64,000 nt of DNA from Trichoplax adhaerens (Eukaryota; Placozoa; Uniplacotomia; Trichoplacea; Trichoplacidae): assembly GCF_000150275.1 (NCBI RefSeq), contig NW_002060958.1, forward strand, positions 1,455,310-1,519,309, in the 5' to 3' direction. The position numbers and the translations under genes are program-made. Position 1 is the stretch's first letter; every line of letters starts with the position of its first letter. Shown here piece by piece: positions 1-13,813 of the stretch. The notes under the pieces are model-generated. The model ran no database searches and was not told where the DNA came from. It was given only the letters and a program-made list of their open reading frames with translations.

Positions 1-3000
1 TCATTGATGATAATGTAAGCGATAGTTAAACTACTATATATGACGAACATAAATTTAATAAAGTAGTGAAAACAGTCCACAAAATTTACCGCAGTCGCAT
101 TTGTTCTACCACCGTATTTCGTTTTAAATTCTTCCGTTTTACTGGGTTCAATTTTTTCAAATAAGTGCTTCGGCTATCAATACAAGCAAAGATCATGTTA
201 ACTAAATTAACGATATCTGTTGAATTGACGGTTACACTGCTATCTAGTGATCAGATAATAAAACATACCTTGCCAATCCTGTGGCCAGCAGGTAATAGAC
301 ATACAAATTTGTCAGTGATCACCGAATAATCATCTACTAGCTGCGTACACAAATGTTAGCAATGTTAATTTATGCCATGTTGATAATTAAAACTCATATT
401 TGGGCGATAGAATAGCTTGACAAAAAGTATAGCGATATTAACTTTACCTTTGCTTGAGACAAAATTTCTTTACTGGTAGTTGGCATGTAGGGCTGCAAGA
501 GTATCGATAACAGGCACGTAATATTAGCACAGACTCCAACAACGGTTCCTGCTCGCTTCCTGCAAAGTAACAGTACCAATACGAATTACTATTCTACCGA
601 GCTAAATAAGTTTCTCTATCAATATTTGCATGCAATTAGTTTACATATGCATAGAAAAAAATATATGATTTTGCTAAATCAAAAGAACGAAACTTTCGCA
701 TTACTTGTCTGCTTCCGATTGCTTAACAAGTTTCCACGGAGTATGGGATTGCATATATTGGTTTCCCAATCGAGAAACGCTTAAAATATTTCTTATTCCA
801 TCGCGTATTCTACATTTACAAACAATCAGCATTTTTCCCAACCATAAATAATTTAAAACTGCTGCAATACGTCAAAACCCTTGGAGGGAACATAAACTAT
901 AACCAGTCGTAACTCATCCTACCTAGTTCTTTCCAAATTGTTATTATATGTACGAATTTCACGAGTGATTTGAGCAAGTAAAACCTTATCTTCTTCAATT
1001 AAATCCATTTCTGGAATTTCGCCGTTAAAAAAGTTGGACACAAACAACATAGCACTATAATAAGATATAAAGCATGAAATTATTATACGATTAGTAGCTT
1101 AGAATTAATGTTTACTTATTATCAATAGAATAAATACATTGTAACTTTTAGTATTTCGTACCGATTAACAAAATTGCCAAGATTAGCCAACAATTCTGAA
1201 TTATTTTTAGCTTCTAAATCAGACCAACTGAATGAGCTATCCTATTTAAAATTATAATCATTGCATATACAATTAGCAATTGACTAATCCCTTATATCAA
1301 TAATTTATTCAACTCTACCTGAGTTTCCGGTCTAACGTAAAGTAAGTAAAATCTCCAAATGTCAACAGGAATGCCAGTCGCTTTCGCATCATTTCCAAAA
1401 ACACCAATGCCGCGGCTTTTCGAAAACTTTCCATCTTCATAATTGAGGTATTCTAATCGAATAATTAAGATGAATTTAAAAATAAAATACTTTACTGTCC
1501 ATTAAGAAATCGGCAAGAAAGTCTACGTCAACGGTTTATTCTACGTAATTTAATAAAGTATTGTAGTTACCAGTAGCACTGAGTTTATTGACTACAGTGT
1601 AATTATCATCTGCAGCTAAAAGACAAGCTGGAAAGATGATGCTATGAAATGGTACATTATCTTTAGCCATAAAATTGTACATTTCCACCTGAAAAAGCAT
1701 AGAATATAAGCACAATTAAAATAACTTATTGACTGTAACATATACAAAGATGGCATGGCATGATTATGTCATGATTTGAACTTAAATTTACATTTTGAGG
1801 GTTTTTCCACCATTTCTCCCATTGGTCCGTATACGCCGCAGTGATGGAGATATAGCTATAAATATAAAAAATTTTGAATAGTTTAACAATAGCGCAAATG
1901 TGATAGTACTTGCAATTGTCGCTAGGGATCCCGCAGCGGCTATGAGAAGTTTGTATAGCAGGATATACTAACCCTATAGGAGCATCATACCAAACGTAAA
2001 ATACTTTTTCTGTAAAGCCTTCCAGTGGTACTGGAGTACCCCATTTCAAATCTCGCGTGATACAACGGCTCTTAACGCCATCACGAAGCCAAGTTTGAGT
2101 TATGTTACGAGCAGCTGGTGACCAGTCAGTCAAGGAATCTGGTCGTCCATAATACTTATGAAGTTGGGGCTCAATCTATTAATTTCCAATCGTAATTAAA
2201 AATATCGAATAAATTAAGTATAATACTACTACTATGTAAAAAAGAGTTTGTTATGTCTGTCATTGGCACAAGTTATGTTTGTGATTACCTTAGGGAGGTC
2301 TAAAAATAAGTGTTTAGAGCTTTTAATAACTGGCTGCGATTTACAAACTTTACATCTGGGTGCCTACGATGACATTTACATATAGCATCATCAGTGCCAA
2401 ATATTAAGTGATTTAATGAGCGAATAACTTTGCACAATGTTGCAACTCAACAGCACTCCCAGCAATTACCTTCAATTCTATTGCATTAATGAGCTTTCCA
2501 CATTTGTCGCATTGATCTCCGCGAGCATCAGGAAATGTACAAAACGGACAAGTCCCTTCTACAAAACGATCAGCTAAGAATCTGAAAAATAATTAAGTTT
2601 TATTAATTAAATCTATTAATTGACTATAAAGTAAACGTATACTAGCATAAACTAAGATTTAACATGCTTATTAATTGTAACAGTGGAATAATCTGCAATG
2701 CCATTATCACCTTTGACAATTTTCACAAAAGAGTTGATCTACATTCTCTTCAGTAACATAATTGCGGTCCTGTAGCCTCCAAAATATATCTTGTGCAATT
2801 CTATTTAAGTAATTGTGTTATTTCATCAGTAACAAGAATGGAAGAAAACAATGCATGTCGATTCATTCTATAACTCCATTATGCTATTCGTTACATACTC
2901 GGTCTGTTCTTTCGTTGTTGTACGGCCAAAATGATCAAAACTTATGTCAAACCACTTATAGACTTCCGCGTGGAGAGCATGGTATTTATCGCAAATTTGT

Positions 3001-5461
3001 TGAGGCGTAACTCCTTCTTCGACAGCTTTAGTTTCAGTTGCTGTTCCGTATTCATCAGTTCCGCATATATATAGTATATTATAATTGCGTGCACGACAAT
3101 ATCTTATCATTGAAAACAAGAACGACAATATGATTCTTTTAGGGTTGCAATTAAAATATTCAATTGCTAAGGTTGAAACTTACCTAGCAAATGCATCAGC
3201 GCTTAAAACGCAACCAACGATGTTGCCTAAATGTGGTACATTATTGACATACGGTAGCGCACTAGTTAATAGAATGTTGCGTTTTCCTTCTTGTGGTAAG
3301 AGAGGATGGGGCCGTTTCTCTCTCTTTGGATAATTTTCACGTCCTGATGTCCACGCATGATACGCTTCGTCAATTTCGTCTTGTGTAACAGAATTTTCAC
3401 TATCTTCAGTTACAGATTGTGAGGTTGATAAAGACACTGAAGGTATAGGAGCTTGTTGGAAATAATTCTAAAATTATATACCAAAGTGGTAATTTAAGTT
3501 GTAGCTTAATCTGATTCAGTGTGATTCATTTTATCCCTAATTAATTAAAAGAATATAGTATACATTGTCCCAACTACCTTGAAAGCTGTTACCCCTTTAC
3601 TTCCTGTGGCTTCATTGACTGCTGTTTTAAAATCATCCATGGACGATAAGCGTTGATACCAAGTATGGACAGATTTATATTTTTTTGCTACTATTATAGC
3701 GATATATAATAAAATTATGCTCATAGAATTATAATCATTTTCACTCCACTTTATGTTAGATACTAAGCAAGACTCTTAAACCTTACCATTGACAGAAGCT
3801 GGACTACTATCAACAAAAGGATATAGTGTACCCCAAATGATAACGTCTGCTAAGCTAATTTCCTCCTAAAAAATTACGCAAAATGATTACATTTAATCCT
3901 TCTAGGCGAAGCTAGTCATTCACTTTACTCAATCGATATTTTAGCAAGTGCTTACTCCGATTAGATAGTTGCTATTTGCAAGTGCTATATTAAGTTTCTC
4001 TAATGATGCATTAACATCACCACAAGTGGCAACATCAACCTTTCGCCCGCATAGAGCTTGTACAATATGAGGAAAGACTGAGGGCTAAAATGAAGGAACA
4101 ATAATAATAAGTTGTTTATATACGGTCACCATCGTTATATGCGAAAACCTATAATAGGTACATAATAGGTACAAACTTTTAAGTTGTTTCTTTCCCACTC
4201 GGCCCACTCATCAATTTGCACTGCCGCTATGTTAGAAACCTTGGAAGTGTCTTTAGAGTAAAAAAATCTTTGGATAAAAATGAAATTATAGTCGTATCAA
4301 TTCAAAGGCGATAAGAAAAAGTTGATAACATAGTTGCTACAATGACGCAATGCATGATGAAGTTGACGCATATTGAAGTATTTAGCATAACGAAATAAAG
4401 CAAGAGACTTTTAATAATTTTTACTTGCACATTCCATTCTCCGAGAAAAGGAATTTATTAGGTCCAACTTCTAATATTGGTAACTAAACAATAAGAATAA
4501 AAACTTCCGCATTCCATTTTTTGTTTATCAAAAGAGTATGCTACAGTTTCTAGAATAGAGTATTTGATCCTATGTAGCAATTAGCAACGGACAAAGTGGT
4601 TACAAATTAAAGTTACGAAATATCCACGATAGTTTTGTTAATACATATTTATACTAACTCTGCTTTTGGTAAGGTACGGCACGACTTTGACGGCATCTAT
4701 TAAAATTAAGACATAGATCAAACTGAGTATGACAATTGGTATAGTGCTAAAGTGTATGCATAAAAGGCATCAGCTCGCGGTTCTTGCAAGAGCCTCTATG
4801 AATACCAATTAATTACAAAAAAGTCCCATATTTTAATTTTCAATGTCTATATTTGCAATATAAATATCTGTCTGTTTAATACTAATGCAAGTGCATGGTA
4901 TATGCCATTTCTATATGTGTAAGATTAATTATATGGCATATTTGTAGGGTTTTCTAAATTGTATGTTCAATCATGATGAACGCATTTAGAAGACATTTTC
5001 CTTGCCTGGTAGTTCAACTTACCCTCTAATTGGATATAATTGACGTTAACTTTACATTGAGCCAAATGTGAAGAGATTAAAATCTTTACCAATGATGCGT
5101 TGCCAAGATCTAATCATGAATATACGCGTGCAATCATTCACTCAATAATTCAGTTGTAGATTTTAGTAAAGTACCTAAATAGACAAGTATGCTAGGTCTA
5201 CTATGATACTCGATATTACTCAAGATAAATTCAAATAGTACATTCCAATACAAAGTATTGATGTGTCCACCGTATAGAACTGAAGATAGAGTATGTCTCA
5301 ATTCTAATCTAGGGTAATGATGGAACATGATATCCAGGCTGCATCTCAGTTCCAATCAATGGTAGCCATGCAACAGGATCAGAATTGGAGTCGATATCAC
5401 GTGGAATGGTTTATCAAGGTTGATGTAGTTTCTTACCTGTATGCAAAGTTGTTGTATGCAT
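1..5461 (-). CDS. MARS1: Cytosolic methionyl-tRNA synthetase (3' end outside window)
   Basis: Charges tRNA-Met with methionine in the cytosol. I assembled 23 exons, all phase-consistent: 5437-5461 (start), 5023-5109, 4659-4696, 4425-4483, 4177-4267, 3956-4084, 3787-3865, 3578-3690, 3184-3467, 2899-3102, 2711-2800, 2470-2581, 2289-2363, 1973-2175, 1792-1855, 1571-1688, 1319-1452, 1162-1241, 923-1054, 705-809, 448-559, 269-340 and 90-173, which ends at a GTAAAT donor. That gives about 830 residues; human MetRS has 900. Residues 1-207 are the GST-like domain that seats animal MetRS in the multi-synthetase complex. The HIGH signature is HLGN (286-289) and the KMSKS signature is KFSKS (599-603). 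Four Cys pairs between them (CENC, CPFC, CDKC, CKVC) are the zinc-binding connective insert. The anticodon-binding helices follow. Any C-terminal WHEP domain would lie to the left of the window. The 25-nt first exon is the least certain: it was chosen for its CAG|GTAAGA donor and matching phase. Confidence 0.95.
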
Positions 5462-6450
5462 TGCACGATTGAAGAGCGTTGGCACAAGGGTAAAACGATG
5501 GCTATATTGCAATATTGACTTGTAAATGAGTAACTGCATAAACTGGAAAAGAGTGCTTCCACCACTACAGGTTGATTGAATTAGTCACCATGAGCAATTG
5601 AGCATGCATTTCAAGAAAAGAGAAATAGCAGTTAAAAGCTTCCTATAGCAATAAAATTTTGATATGAAAAGCCCAAGAGCAAAATACAATTTAGGCGAAT
5701 TGTATCAAGCTGATATTTCTAATCAAGAATAGGCAAAATGATGATACAACTGGAGTAAAATTCTTCCATATTCAAGGCAAAATCGCTAAATCTGACGACA
5801 TCTTACCTGATAATGTTGTAACATGGCTTGGATCTGCGCGCGCGCACTCCTGCTAGCAAAGTCGCCCATATGCAGTACTGTACAGCTACAGTGTACAGTA
5901 CTGTTCAGTATACTGTACACTGTACACTGTATCTGTACAGAGTACTGTAAGTACGTGTATGATCCGCTTCGTTGGCAACATTTTTGCAAAGAAATGATCC
6001 GATAAATTTGAAAGAAATATAGACATATTTTATATTTACCTGTAGAGGAAGATCTCTAATACTTTGCTATGACCTTAAAAGGCCCATTAAATAGACAAGC
6101 ATAAAGAAAATCGATGTTAACGCTATGACCATGAATCCAGTAAAAATCTCCATTTTACAGTACACGTGTACAGTATAGTACTGTAGAAGTTGTAACTGTG
6201 CACTGTACAGCAGGCCACAGAGACACGGCGGCGATCGATGGTTCGGTACGGAAAACTTTTTCAATGCTCCAGTCTATGCTACAGTATAGCCTTGCCATGG
6301 GTGATTGCAACCCTTATAACGGCGTGCACGAGCCTTGAGCTTGGATTCGCTGCAGCATTCCTTTCAGCAACTTGGTGATTGCTGCTTAGTCGACATTATC
6401 ACCGACATTGCTTGCAAAATTGATCTAAATATTACTATCATTGATCGTCC
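5462..6450. promoter_or_regulatory. Divergent intergenic region MetRS / MRPL32 with palindromic word clusters
   Basis: About 1 kb separates the predicted start codons of two divergent housekeeping genes, so it probably holds both promoters (inference). It contains no convincing coding exon. Two dense clusters of the words ACTGTAC and GTACAGT, alternating with their own reverse complement, lie at about 5872-5952 and 6153-6212. The first can fold into long imperfect hairpins. No TATA-type element was obvious. Confidence 0.45.
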
Positions 6451-7073
6451 ATGGCACTATTGACATCGATCGCGAGTAGACTACTTCAAACTGCACGTAT
6501 TTTAGAGCAAAGAGCTTGGATTGCCTTGAATTTAAGACCAGCTTACAACTATGATTTACAGCCAACCGATCATGCTTTAACGTCGTTGGATGATCAACCT
6601 GATGGTAATTACTTTCTTGTTCCACATTGGACGAGCAGTGTTTGATAGAATACGATTACTGAATAACACAAGGATACTGTATCTTATTAGTCCTCTTGTC
6701 TTGCACTAGAACTTGAATAAAGTTGTTTTATCGGTTATTGCTAGTAAAATAACATTGATTATACAGAGTAGCAAAATCGATGGGGACCTTTGCTACGACT
6801 CTTCCTAATCCATTCATCGTCTAACCTCATGTAGATGTTGACAACGATCACGGAATACTTTGGATGGCTGTTCCCAAGAAGAGAACATCCCGTCGTAAGA
6901 AGAGATTGCGTAATCTAAACAAGCAATTGAAACCGATACGCAATTTCGAACACTGCAATGTATGTGGCAATCTCAAGCTAACCAGTATCTTTTGTTCTCA
7001 CTGCTTAAGGAGAATTAAGGAAGAAACCAAAGCATATAGGAAATCTTTAAAGCCGCTCAAGTTCAAACTTTGA
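6451..7073 (+). CDS. MRPL32: Mitochondrial ribosomal protein bL32m
   Basis: Structural protein of the mitochondrial large ribosomal subunit. Two exons, 6451-6604 and 6835-7073, join across a G|GTAATT donor and a TGTAG acceptor (the split codon is GAT), giving 130 residues. Residues 1-60 are a presequence-like region with basic and hydrophobic residues near the start. The mature protein probably begins around WMAVPKKRTS (61-70), the family's conserved start, exposed in yeast and mammals by m-AAA protease cleavage. A very basic stretch follows, then a zinc ribbon with Cys 92, 95, 105 and 108 (CNVC and CSHC). The C-terminus is shorter than in human bL32m. The gene is divergent from MetRS. The family call is firm; the processing site is by analogy. 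Confidence 0.93.
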
Positions 7074-8768
7074 AACCTAGAAATCGCCAATCGTTTGCGC
7101 TATGCTTAGCATCCATCACTGCTCATCAATGCTTTTAAATGGATACGTTGCCTTAACCTTAACAATGAACAAACTGTCGATAGGATGATAAAATATGTAT
7201 ACTGTAGTAATGTACATAGGGATAGGTAGAGTGATGTGATTTCACTTTATTCTGTCAATTCATTTCTCAATTTTTTACCTTAAGCCAAATTCGTCATCGG
7301 TATAGGTAGTGCAATGATACCATCAGGTCATCAGTAGTGTATCAATGAGTACATTTAGCCAATTGGATTCTTGGTAATACCATGAACCGCTTGCAAATTC
7401 ATGTCTGCAACTGATTGTGTCAAAATGGTATCATATCCTGCATCTTTATTTTCGAACGATTGAATCGGAGATTATAAATAAAGTTAAAAATGAACACTGT
7501 ACCTCAGGTACCTGCAAAGTTTGTTAATAATCTTTCTAGTACATTACCACGTAAATTGAATAGAAGTACAATCTGCATGATGCCAGTCCCTTCAGCGGTT
7601 AGAAATGACCATGCTTCAAGTGTTAGCAAGACCGCGAAGAACAAATCATAGAATGGAGTAGATTGACAATTACAGAATAGCCTACTACATATCAGATAAT
7701 GATGATCTGGATGCTATGGGTAGTCATATGTCTTACTTTCCGATTTCAAAAGATAAATACTCTAGATATACGCATACATATGCTGTGTCTTATAACTTAA
7801 CAGTTTATTTTCATCAATCTAATATTTTCAAATTGACTGCAATAGAGTTCAGCGTGAGATTGTTGATGCCAAATTGGAGTGCATTCATATTACTATTGCA
7901 CTTTCAATACACATTAAGAATAACTACCGTAATGAGCTGAAATCACTTACCAACGGAAGTACGGTATTCTCAAGCACTTAACACAAGTTTCATTTTAATG
8001 CCTATCTGTATGCTATTAAATCAATGTACTCAGCCGTAGGAATATTTCAAGTTATATACTAGATTCGATTGGAAAAAGGAATCAGATCCAACAGCAAGTT
8101 GAGTTGATTCGTCGAAGACGTGTCGCCACTTTCTAAGCTCTATCAATTATTGCTAATTTGCTTAGCTACCTAAGTGGTAGTCTAGTCTACATCATAAATT
8201 ATCCTTATTTTCATACCAGTAAGGTGTATTCAAGGTAGACAAATTAACATAACTTGGGTTAGGGTAATGGTATATTATCCGATTCAGATTTTTCAAGAGT
8301 CAAATAGAAACGGTATATACGTATTTCATTTACGTATTTCAATGAAGGGACTATCACTACACGTCATAGCATATTTCTTCAATCGTACTACCAATAGTCA
8401 ATATCACATTTGGTTTATTATACTTTCCTTTAAACATTCAGAAACTCCTAGAATTCACAAAGTAAAATAAATGATACTAGGAATAGAACTTTGTTGGTAA
8501 TAATCATTATTATACATCATTTTAGGCTATTTGAATGAATCAAATAAAATATTTCATAGAATAGAGAGGTAATTAAAATGTTACATAAAAAATAAGGATT
8601 CATTATAAGACGGTATAGATTATACAGAGTTATTTTCATTGAATTTTATGCATAGAAATCGCAATGCTTTACTTTACAATGGGTCGTTATTAGTAACAAA
8701 TCGAATGTTTCATGATACACTGTACGTATATTTTACTCTATAAAAGTAATTATTTATTCTATTTTCCT
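7074..8768. other. Intergenic, 3' of MRPL32 and 3' of ZnT; possible small unidentified gene
   Basis: About 1.7 kb between the convergent ends of MRPL32 and the zinc transporter. Two plus-strand pieces look more protein-like than their surroundings. One opens with ATG at 7491 and runs 53 codons to 7652. The other, at about 7853-7981, has an acceptor-like TGCAATAG before it and reads VQREIVDAKLECIHITIAL to a stop. I could not join them in a consistent phase and recognise neither. An AATAAA lies near 7478. The rest shows no feature I can support. Confidence 0.2.
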
Positions 8769-11700
8769 TTACGGTCCCTGGCATTGGTCACAATTAGCAG
8801 AAACTGCGGGCTGGTGCTCTTCAACTTGTATGGTCGAATGGTGAATATCATATTTCTCACGAATTAATTTTGCTGCAGCCACCAATACTTTTTGATTTGA
8901 AATCGATTGATCTATAAATGGTATCATTATCAAAAATCATCTTACTGCAACATACTGTAGTAGGACATGACCATACTGAAGTAAAAAACAGGGCATAAAA
9001 GGGACGGCAAGTTATAGTAATAATAATATAATTAGTGTTTTTTTTGCAAATCCATCGGCCAGTACAAAAGAAAGAAGTAATCCTGTCTTAACGATCATCA
9101 TTTAAAGCATGTTACCTATTGCAAGATGGACCGCTAATGCACATGTTGTGGTTGTAAGGCTCCAAAGATGCAAACTATGAGCTGTAGCAACCCCTTCTAC
9201 ACTTTCAAGATCTTTCTTAACGGCTTGATAATCAATATTACTAGGAACACCTAAACCAACATGATTACGTAATACGTTTATGGACGATAATTGCTAAATT
9301 AGTAGCAGCAACATATCAGCATAGTCAATTCTAGACATCATTGTCCTAAGGACATTATAGTAGTATTTTCAACCATGACTATAATTAAATATTTCCGTTT
9401 ATCGAAAAGGAGAATGGCATTACACAAGAATGATAATTACCTTCCATTAGGACAACCACCGTATCACGTAAGATACTAATTGTCGTTAATAAAACAATAA
9501 ATGAGAAGATAAATGTGCATATCGGGTCGGCAATTTTCGCTTGAGGCTATTTAATGAAGAAGAACAACAAGACGATCATTACAATAACGTCATTAGGGTG
9601 CTATGGCCGATTATCATCCATATTGGTGTGATAGCATAATATTAGGAATGTATTCAGTAAAATCAACTTACAACATATTTAATGACATAAGCAGCTATTA
9701 AGACTCCAATACTTTGTACAAAATCTCCAATAACGTGGATAAAAGCGGCTCTAACGTTAATATTTTTTTTATCGCCGTGAGAATGTCCATGGGAATGGCC
9801 ATGCCCATGGGAATGGCCATGTCCACCCTGATGTAATATTTTACCTAAGCTTTAAATTGTTCAAGAATAAAATTGAATTACACAATTTATATACCGCATT
9901 TCTGCAACAGTAGGGATAGACTTGTATTGTGACAAAGTTGAATTCAAGCTTACTTACAAATTGATATCTAGTTTACGACGTATACAGCAAATAGTGTACA
10001 ATGTGAACGTTCAATGGTATACTGTACAACTCAAATAGTCGAAATGCTGTAGATCTGACTTACACAATATTGATAGCGACGCCAGCACCAGCTGTTATAA
10101 TCATAACATCAGCATCGATATTTGTTTCATCAGACATTAAACGATGGACAGCAGCATAAACTAATATTCCAGTCATAATCCAAATGATAATGACCGATAA
10201 TAAAGCACCTAGTACCTCTGAAAATTGATAGTAAATAAACGAATAAGAAAAGGAATTGGTTGACTAGTTGATGATAGTAAAAAAAAGTCAGAACGTGAAA
10301 TTATTCCATTATTTTGTTTTGCCATCAAAATGGTTAATATCGCTTACAATCCTATTCATAATTATCATTAATCGACTAATATACGAAATGATCGTGTACG
10401 ACATCAATTGTACTTTTCAACGTCCATTTTTCTGCTCTTTGCTATGTTACAGTAGTATAGTGTAGTTACGATTTATCATTTCTATTCAAGCATAAGCGAT
10501 ACGGTTATGAAACTGCTAATTTAGGTTAGTGGACATTAAAAGATTGAAATACTCGTAGGTCATTTTGATCCATCAATCAATCGTTCATGACAAAGAGCAA
10601 TCAATGTCGTGCATAGGAAAAAAATAATTCAATAATGTCAAGATTGCATTAACTGTCAAGTACTGGTTGCGTAATCATCGAACACTTGTTGTACAGCTAT
10701 AGTATGTTATTTTTTGCTTTTAATGAAGTACTCATGAACGGAAACAACTGAAAAGACATAGAAGAGATTGACAGAAGTACGAGAGAAGTAGTTGATCAAG
10801 AAGATTTCAAGTTATCAATAGTTAATTAATGTTGAACTTTAATTTATTGTTTGTTTTAACCTGCTCGGTAATAGCCAAACGACATTCTCCTCGTCGGCCT
10901 TTTTTCCGACAGGTAGATCGCTAATAAACTAATTAAAAAACTGGCAAAATCGGATAACATATGGGCAGCATCCGTCATAATAGCCAAACTACCGGCAAAA
11001 TAGCCACCTAAAAATATATCAAAGAATCAAGTTAATGAATTTGATTGCTTTATTATTCCAAGTAGAATACAGTAGGTCGAGTTTATTATGGAACAAAAAT
11101 GGTGTTCTGGCCGTTATTGAGTTCGCCATGAAAGGAAATGGCATTCAGTGTAGGCCAAAAATGTCGAAAGAATAAACTACTGCAGAACAAAGCTATTTTA
11201 CGTATTTTCTCTCCATGGAGGCTATGCTGTAATTTGCTATGGAGACGTAGCATCGGACTTGGTAAAAGGGATTCATGTTGAATTGGTACTCCAAGTAATC
11301 CGTTGCATTGATCGTAGCATGGAATTAAGTTGGAGACGACGGCATTTTATAGGGTTTAGTGATTGAAATCATTGGGTCATGTAGGTTTTCAAGACAAAGT
11401 ATACGACATAATGAGGGATTATAAATTGTTTTTGAATTTGTAATTAAAGTAATCCGAGTTCAAAAATAAAATAGTGTTGAAATTGTCTTGTCAGGAAAAG
11501 AGTACCCAGGGCAAAAATGAAGACTTTTTGACCTTTGTAATGGCTAGTACTGTAGACACGCAGTTGCACACAGGAATTCGACTAGATAAGATTGGATGGA
11601 TATTATCTATCGACACTCTTATTGATTATTGGCAACTAAACCATTTTCATTCTGCTCAGTTGAATACCGTTGAGGTATTGTCGAATCCATGTTGAAAACG

Positions 11701-12721
11701 ATAGGGGTCACTTTGAACTTGAAAATATCCAAGACAAATGGTTGAATAGGATGAAATTCATCCATTGCCATGTAACAATCTATTGGTAATTGGGCACTAT
11801 TTCAATGGATTGTAATTATACTGGTTTTGAGAAAAGGATGAAGGAATGGATTGGTATTGGTCTAGTGTTTTTACAGGTGATGAACCCTTGCAATAACCCT
11901 GGAGCGTAAAATGTGGCACGATTGATGAACTAGCGTTGTCATCCGATCGTCTTGTCCAGTACACTCGGTGCATTGGAGTCATGGATATCGATGGATCGAT
12001 GTAGAAGAATAACAATTCGAGCATACTGCAACATTTCCATTTTTCTGCATGGATGAGAATGGCAATAACAAGTAGGAAAGGATGCAAACACAATGAAGGG
12101 GGCAAAAAAAAAATGTCGGAAGTCAGTCAATATTGTTGAAATTGAGTAAATAAATAATGTATTCATGGATAAGTATCTGGACAGGGAGAGTAGACAACGA
12201 CCACGATAAAATAAGGCAGAAGGATGCCATGAAAAAAGGAACGAAAAAAGGAGTTGACAACGATACAATGACTCACCAATTACTTCACCGATAACAAATA
12301 CAAAGCAAACTAATGAGGCAACCATTAGCCTGGTCTTGGCTTTCTTATTTCCACGATCGTTTTTTTGGTAGGTATGGCAATGATTACTATCCGATGGAAG
12401 CGGAATGGACGTTGAGGGATGAGGATAGCGTCCGTTCTTGAAGACGATTTTGGCGTTATCACCGTCTAGTAATGGCGCAACATCGGAAATATCTGCTACA
12501 AATTCATCGTTACCCTCGGTTGGTGATCGATTTTGATACAGACCATGGCGAGGATCATAATAATGGTCTTGATTCTCTTGGTTTCGTGATAAGATTGGAT
12601 TATTCATTTGAAGTGGTAAATCGTGCCGACTCTTCACGTTGACAGCAATAGGGGATAGTTCAATCTGATTACTCTCGTCGGCGTTGTCGTCGTCGTCGTT
12701 ACTCGACGTTACCATCAACAT
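8769..12721 (-). CDS. Vesicular zinc transporter, SLC30A (ZnT2/3/4/8-like)
   Basis: Cation-diffusion-facilitator protein that moves zinc from cytosol into vesicles, probably by proton exchange as in its family. Seven exons: 12277-12721, 10861-11007, 10064-10217, 9672-9849, 9441-9546, 9116-9250 and 8769-8911. They total 1308 nt (435 residues) with all phases matching. The cytosolic N-terminus (1-130) has an acidic run, a DVAPLL dileucine-type sorting motif (80-85) and an HCH motif (114-116), as in ZnT2/3/8. Six membrane helices follow. The metal-site pairs are HxxxD in TM2 (AAHMLSDF) and in TM5 (HVIGDF). The TM4-TM5 loop is rich in His-Gly-His-Ser. The C-terminal cytosolic domain ends with CDQCQGP, a match to ZnT2. 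Intron 1 (11008-12276) is 1.27 kb with nothing recognisable. An in-frame TAA lies just before the start. The subfamily is clear; one-to-one orthology is not. Confidence 0.95.
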
Positions 12722-13235
12722 CCTTGGTGTTTAAAATCTATGTATCACTTTGCCCTGCTTTGACAATACACACACACACCATTGGCACAAAAGACGATTT
12801 CAATCCCTTGATCCACTGGAGCTACGAGAGGCAATTTCAATCCCTTGATCCACTTGAGCACTAAGCCAAGCGGGCTAGACCCTATCGATGGAGCTGGATG
12901 GACGTCCTACAAAAGTGGGTATTCTTCTTTTGGACCTTTTATGCTAGCAAATCGCTGGATGGCCGCGTACAATAGGAGAAAGTGCGGGGAGTCTACTGCA
13001 TCATTTGCTTAATTAAATAGTTTTCATTTTTGTTGGTTTTGCAGCAAGGATGATGGATGAAAATAGCCCTGTCAACACATTCGACTAGAAGGAGAAGACT
13101 AGGACATTTTGCAAAAGAAGAACAATATCAACAAGGTTAGCAAGGGAGAGGATTACAATTGGACTTGTGGACTTTGACACAATTGGCCTTTTGTTTTGTC
13201 CAACGCGGGAACACCCATTGTATGGAGAGAGTCCA

Positions 13236-13256
13236 GCCCACGTGACTCGTAGGTTG

Positions 13257-13290
<34 letters not shown>

Positions 13291-13353
13291 AACCCACGTG
13301 ACTCGTAGGTTGTATACCGTACAGTGTACAGTGTACATACTGTACAGTATACT

Positions 13354-13390
<37 letters not shown>

Positions 13391-13460
13391 CAAGCCACGT
13401 GACTCGTAGGCTGTGTACAAAGTCAGAGAGTACAACCCACGTGACTCTATCTGCAAAGAG
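13236..13460. repeat. GA microsatellites interleaved with four CACGTGAC (E-box) copies
   Basis: The block CACGTGACTCGTAGG or a close variant occurs at 13239, 13295 and 13396, and the shorter CACGTGACTC at 13438. The copies are separated by (GA)n tracts at about 13262-13287 and 13361-13388 and by an ACTGTAC-type palindrome. CACGTG is the canonical E-box, and GTGAC matches one half of the GTCACGTGAC (CLEAR) element bound by MITF/TFE-type factors. Whether the copies are functional or only spread with the microsatellite is unknown. Confidence 0.75.
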
Positions 13461-13813
13461 AGAATCATAAAAGTACACCCTACAGTATAGCAGCTCTGTC
13501 AGGAATGAGTAACTCCATGACATTATATAGTATCTACTGTATGTACAGTAACTGTACAGTACCGTAGTGCGTCAATGATTACAGTACAATACAGTGTACA
13601 GTACAGTGTACAGTACTGTAGATACTGTACTGTAGGTAACATTACCAATGTATCGAAATTGGGTTGCGCAGGGTCTGGTCGGTCTGGTCCGGTCTGGTTC
13701 GGTACAGCCTTCCTTTTTCCTCGTCGTCCTTGGTAAAGTGGCAAAGCCTAGAGGGTAAATAGAAATCATTAATTAACTGGCGGTCAAGAGCAATTCCCAT
13801 TTGCTCAGTATAC

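Noticed and set aside
9240-9295. A longer sixth exon of the zinc transporter starting at a TTAG|CAATTATCG acceptor
   Set aside because: It would insert a stretch ([15 protein letters not shown]) absent from the family. The acceptor GGTTTAG|GTGTTCC gives LMEGVPSNID in the correct phase.
13137-13523. Long Ser-Leu open frames on the minus strand
   Set aside because: They are translations of the (GA)n and ACTGTAC repeats, so they are open by composition rather than coding.
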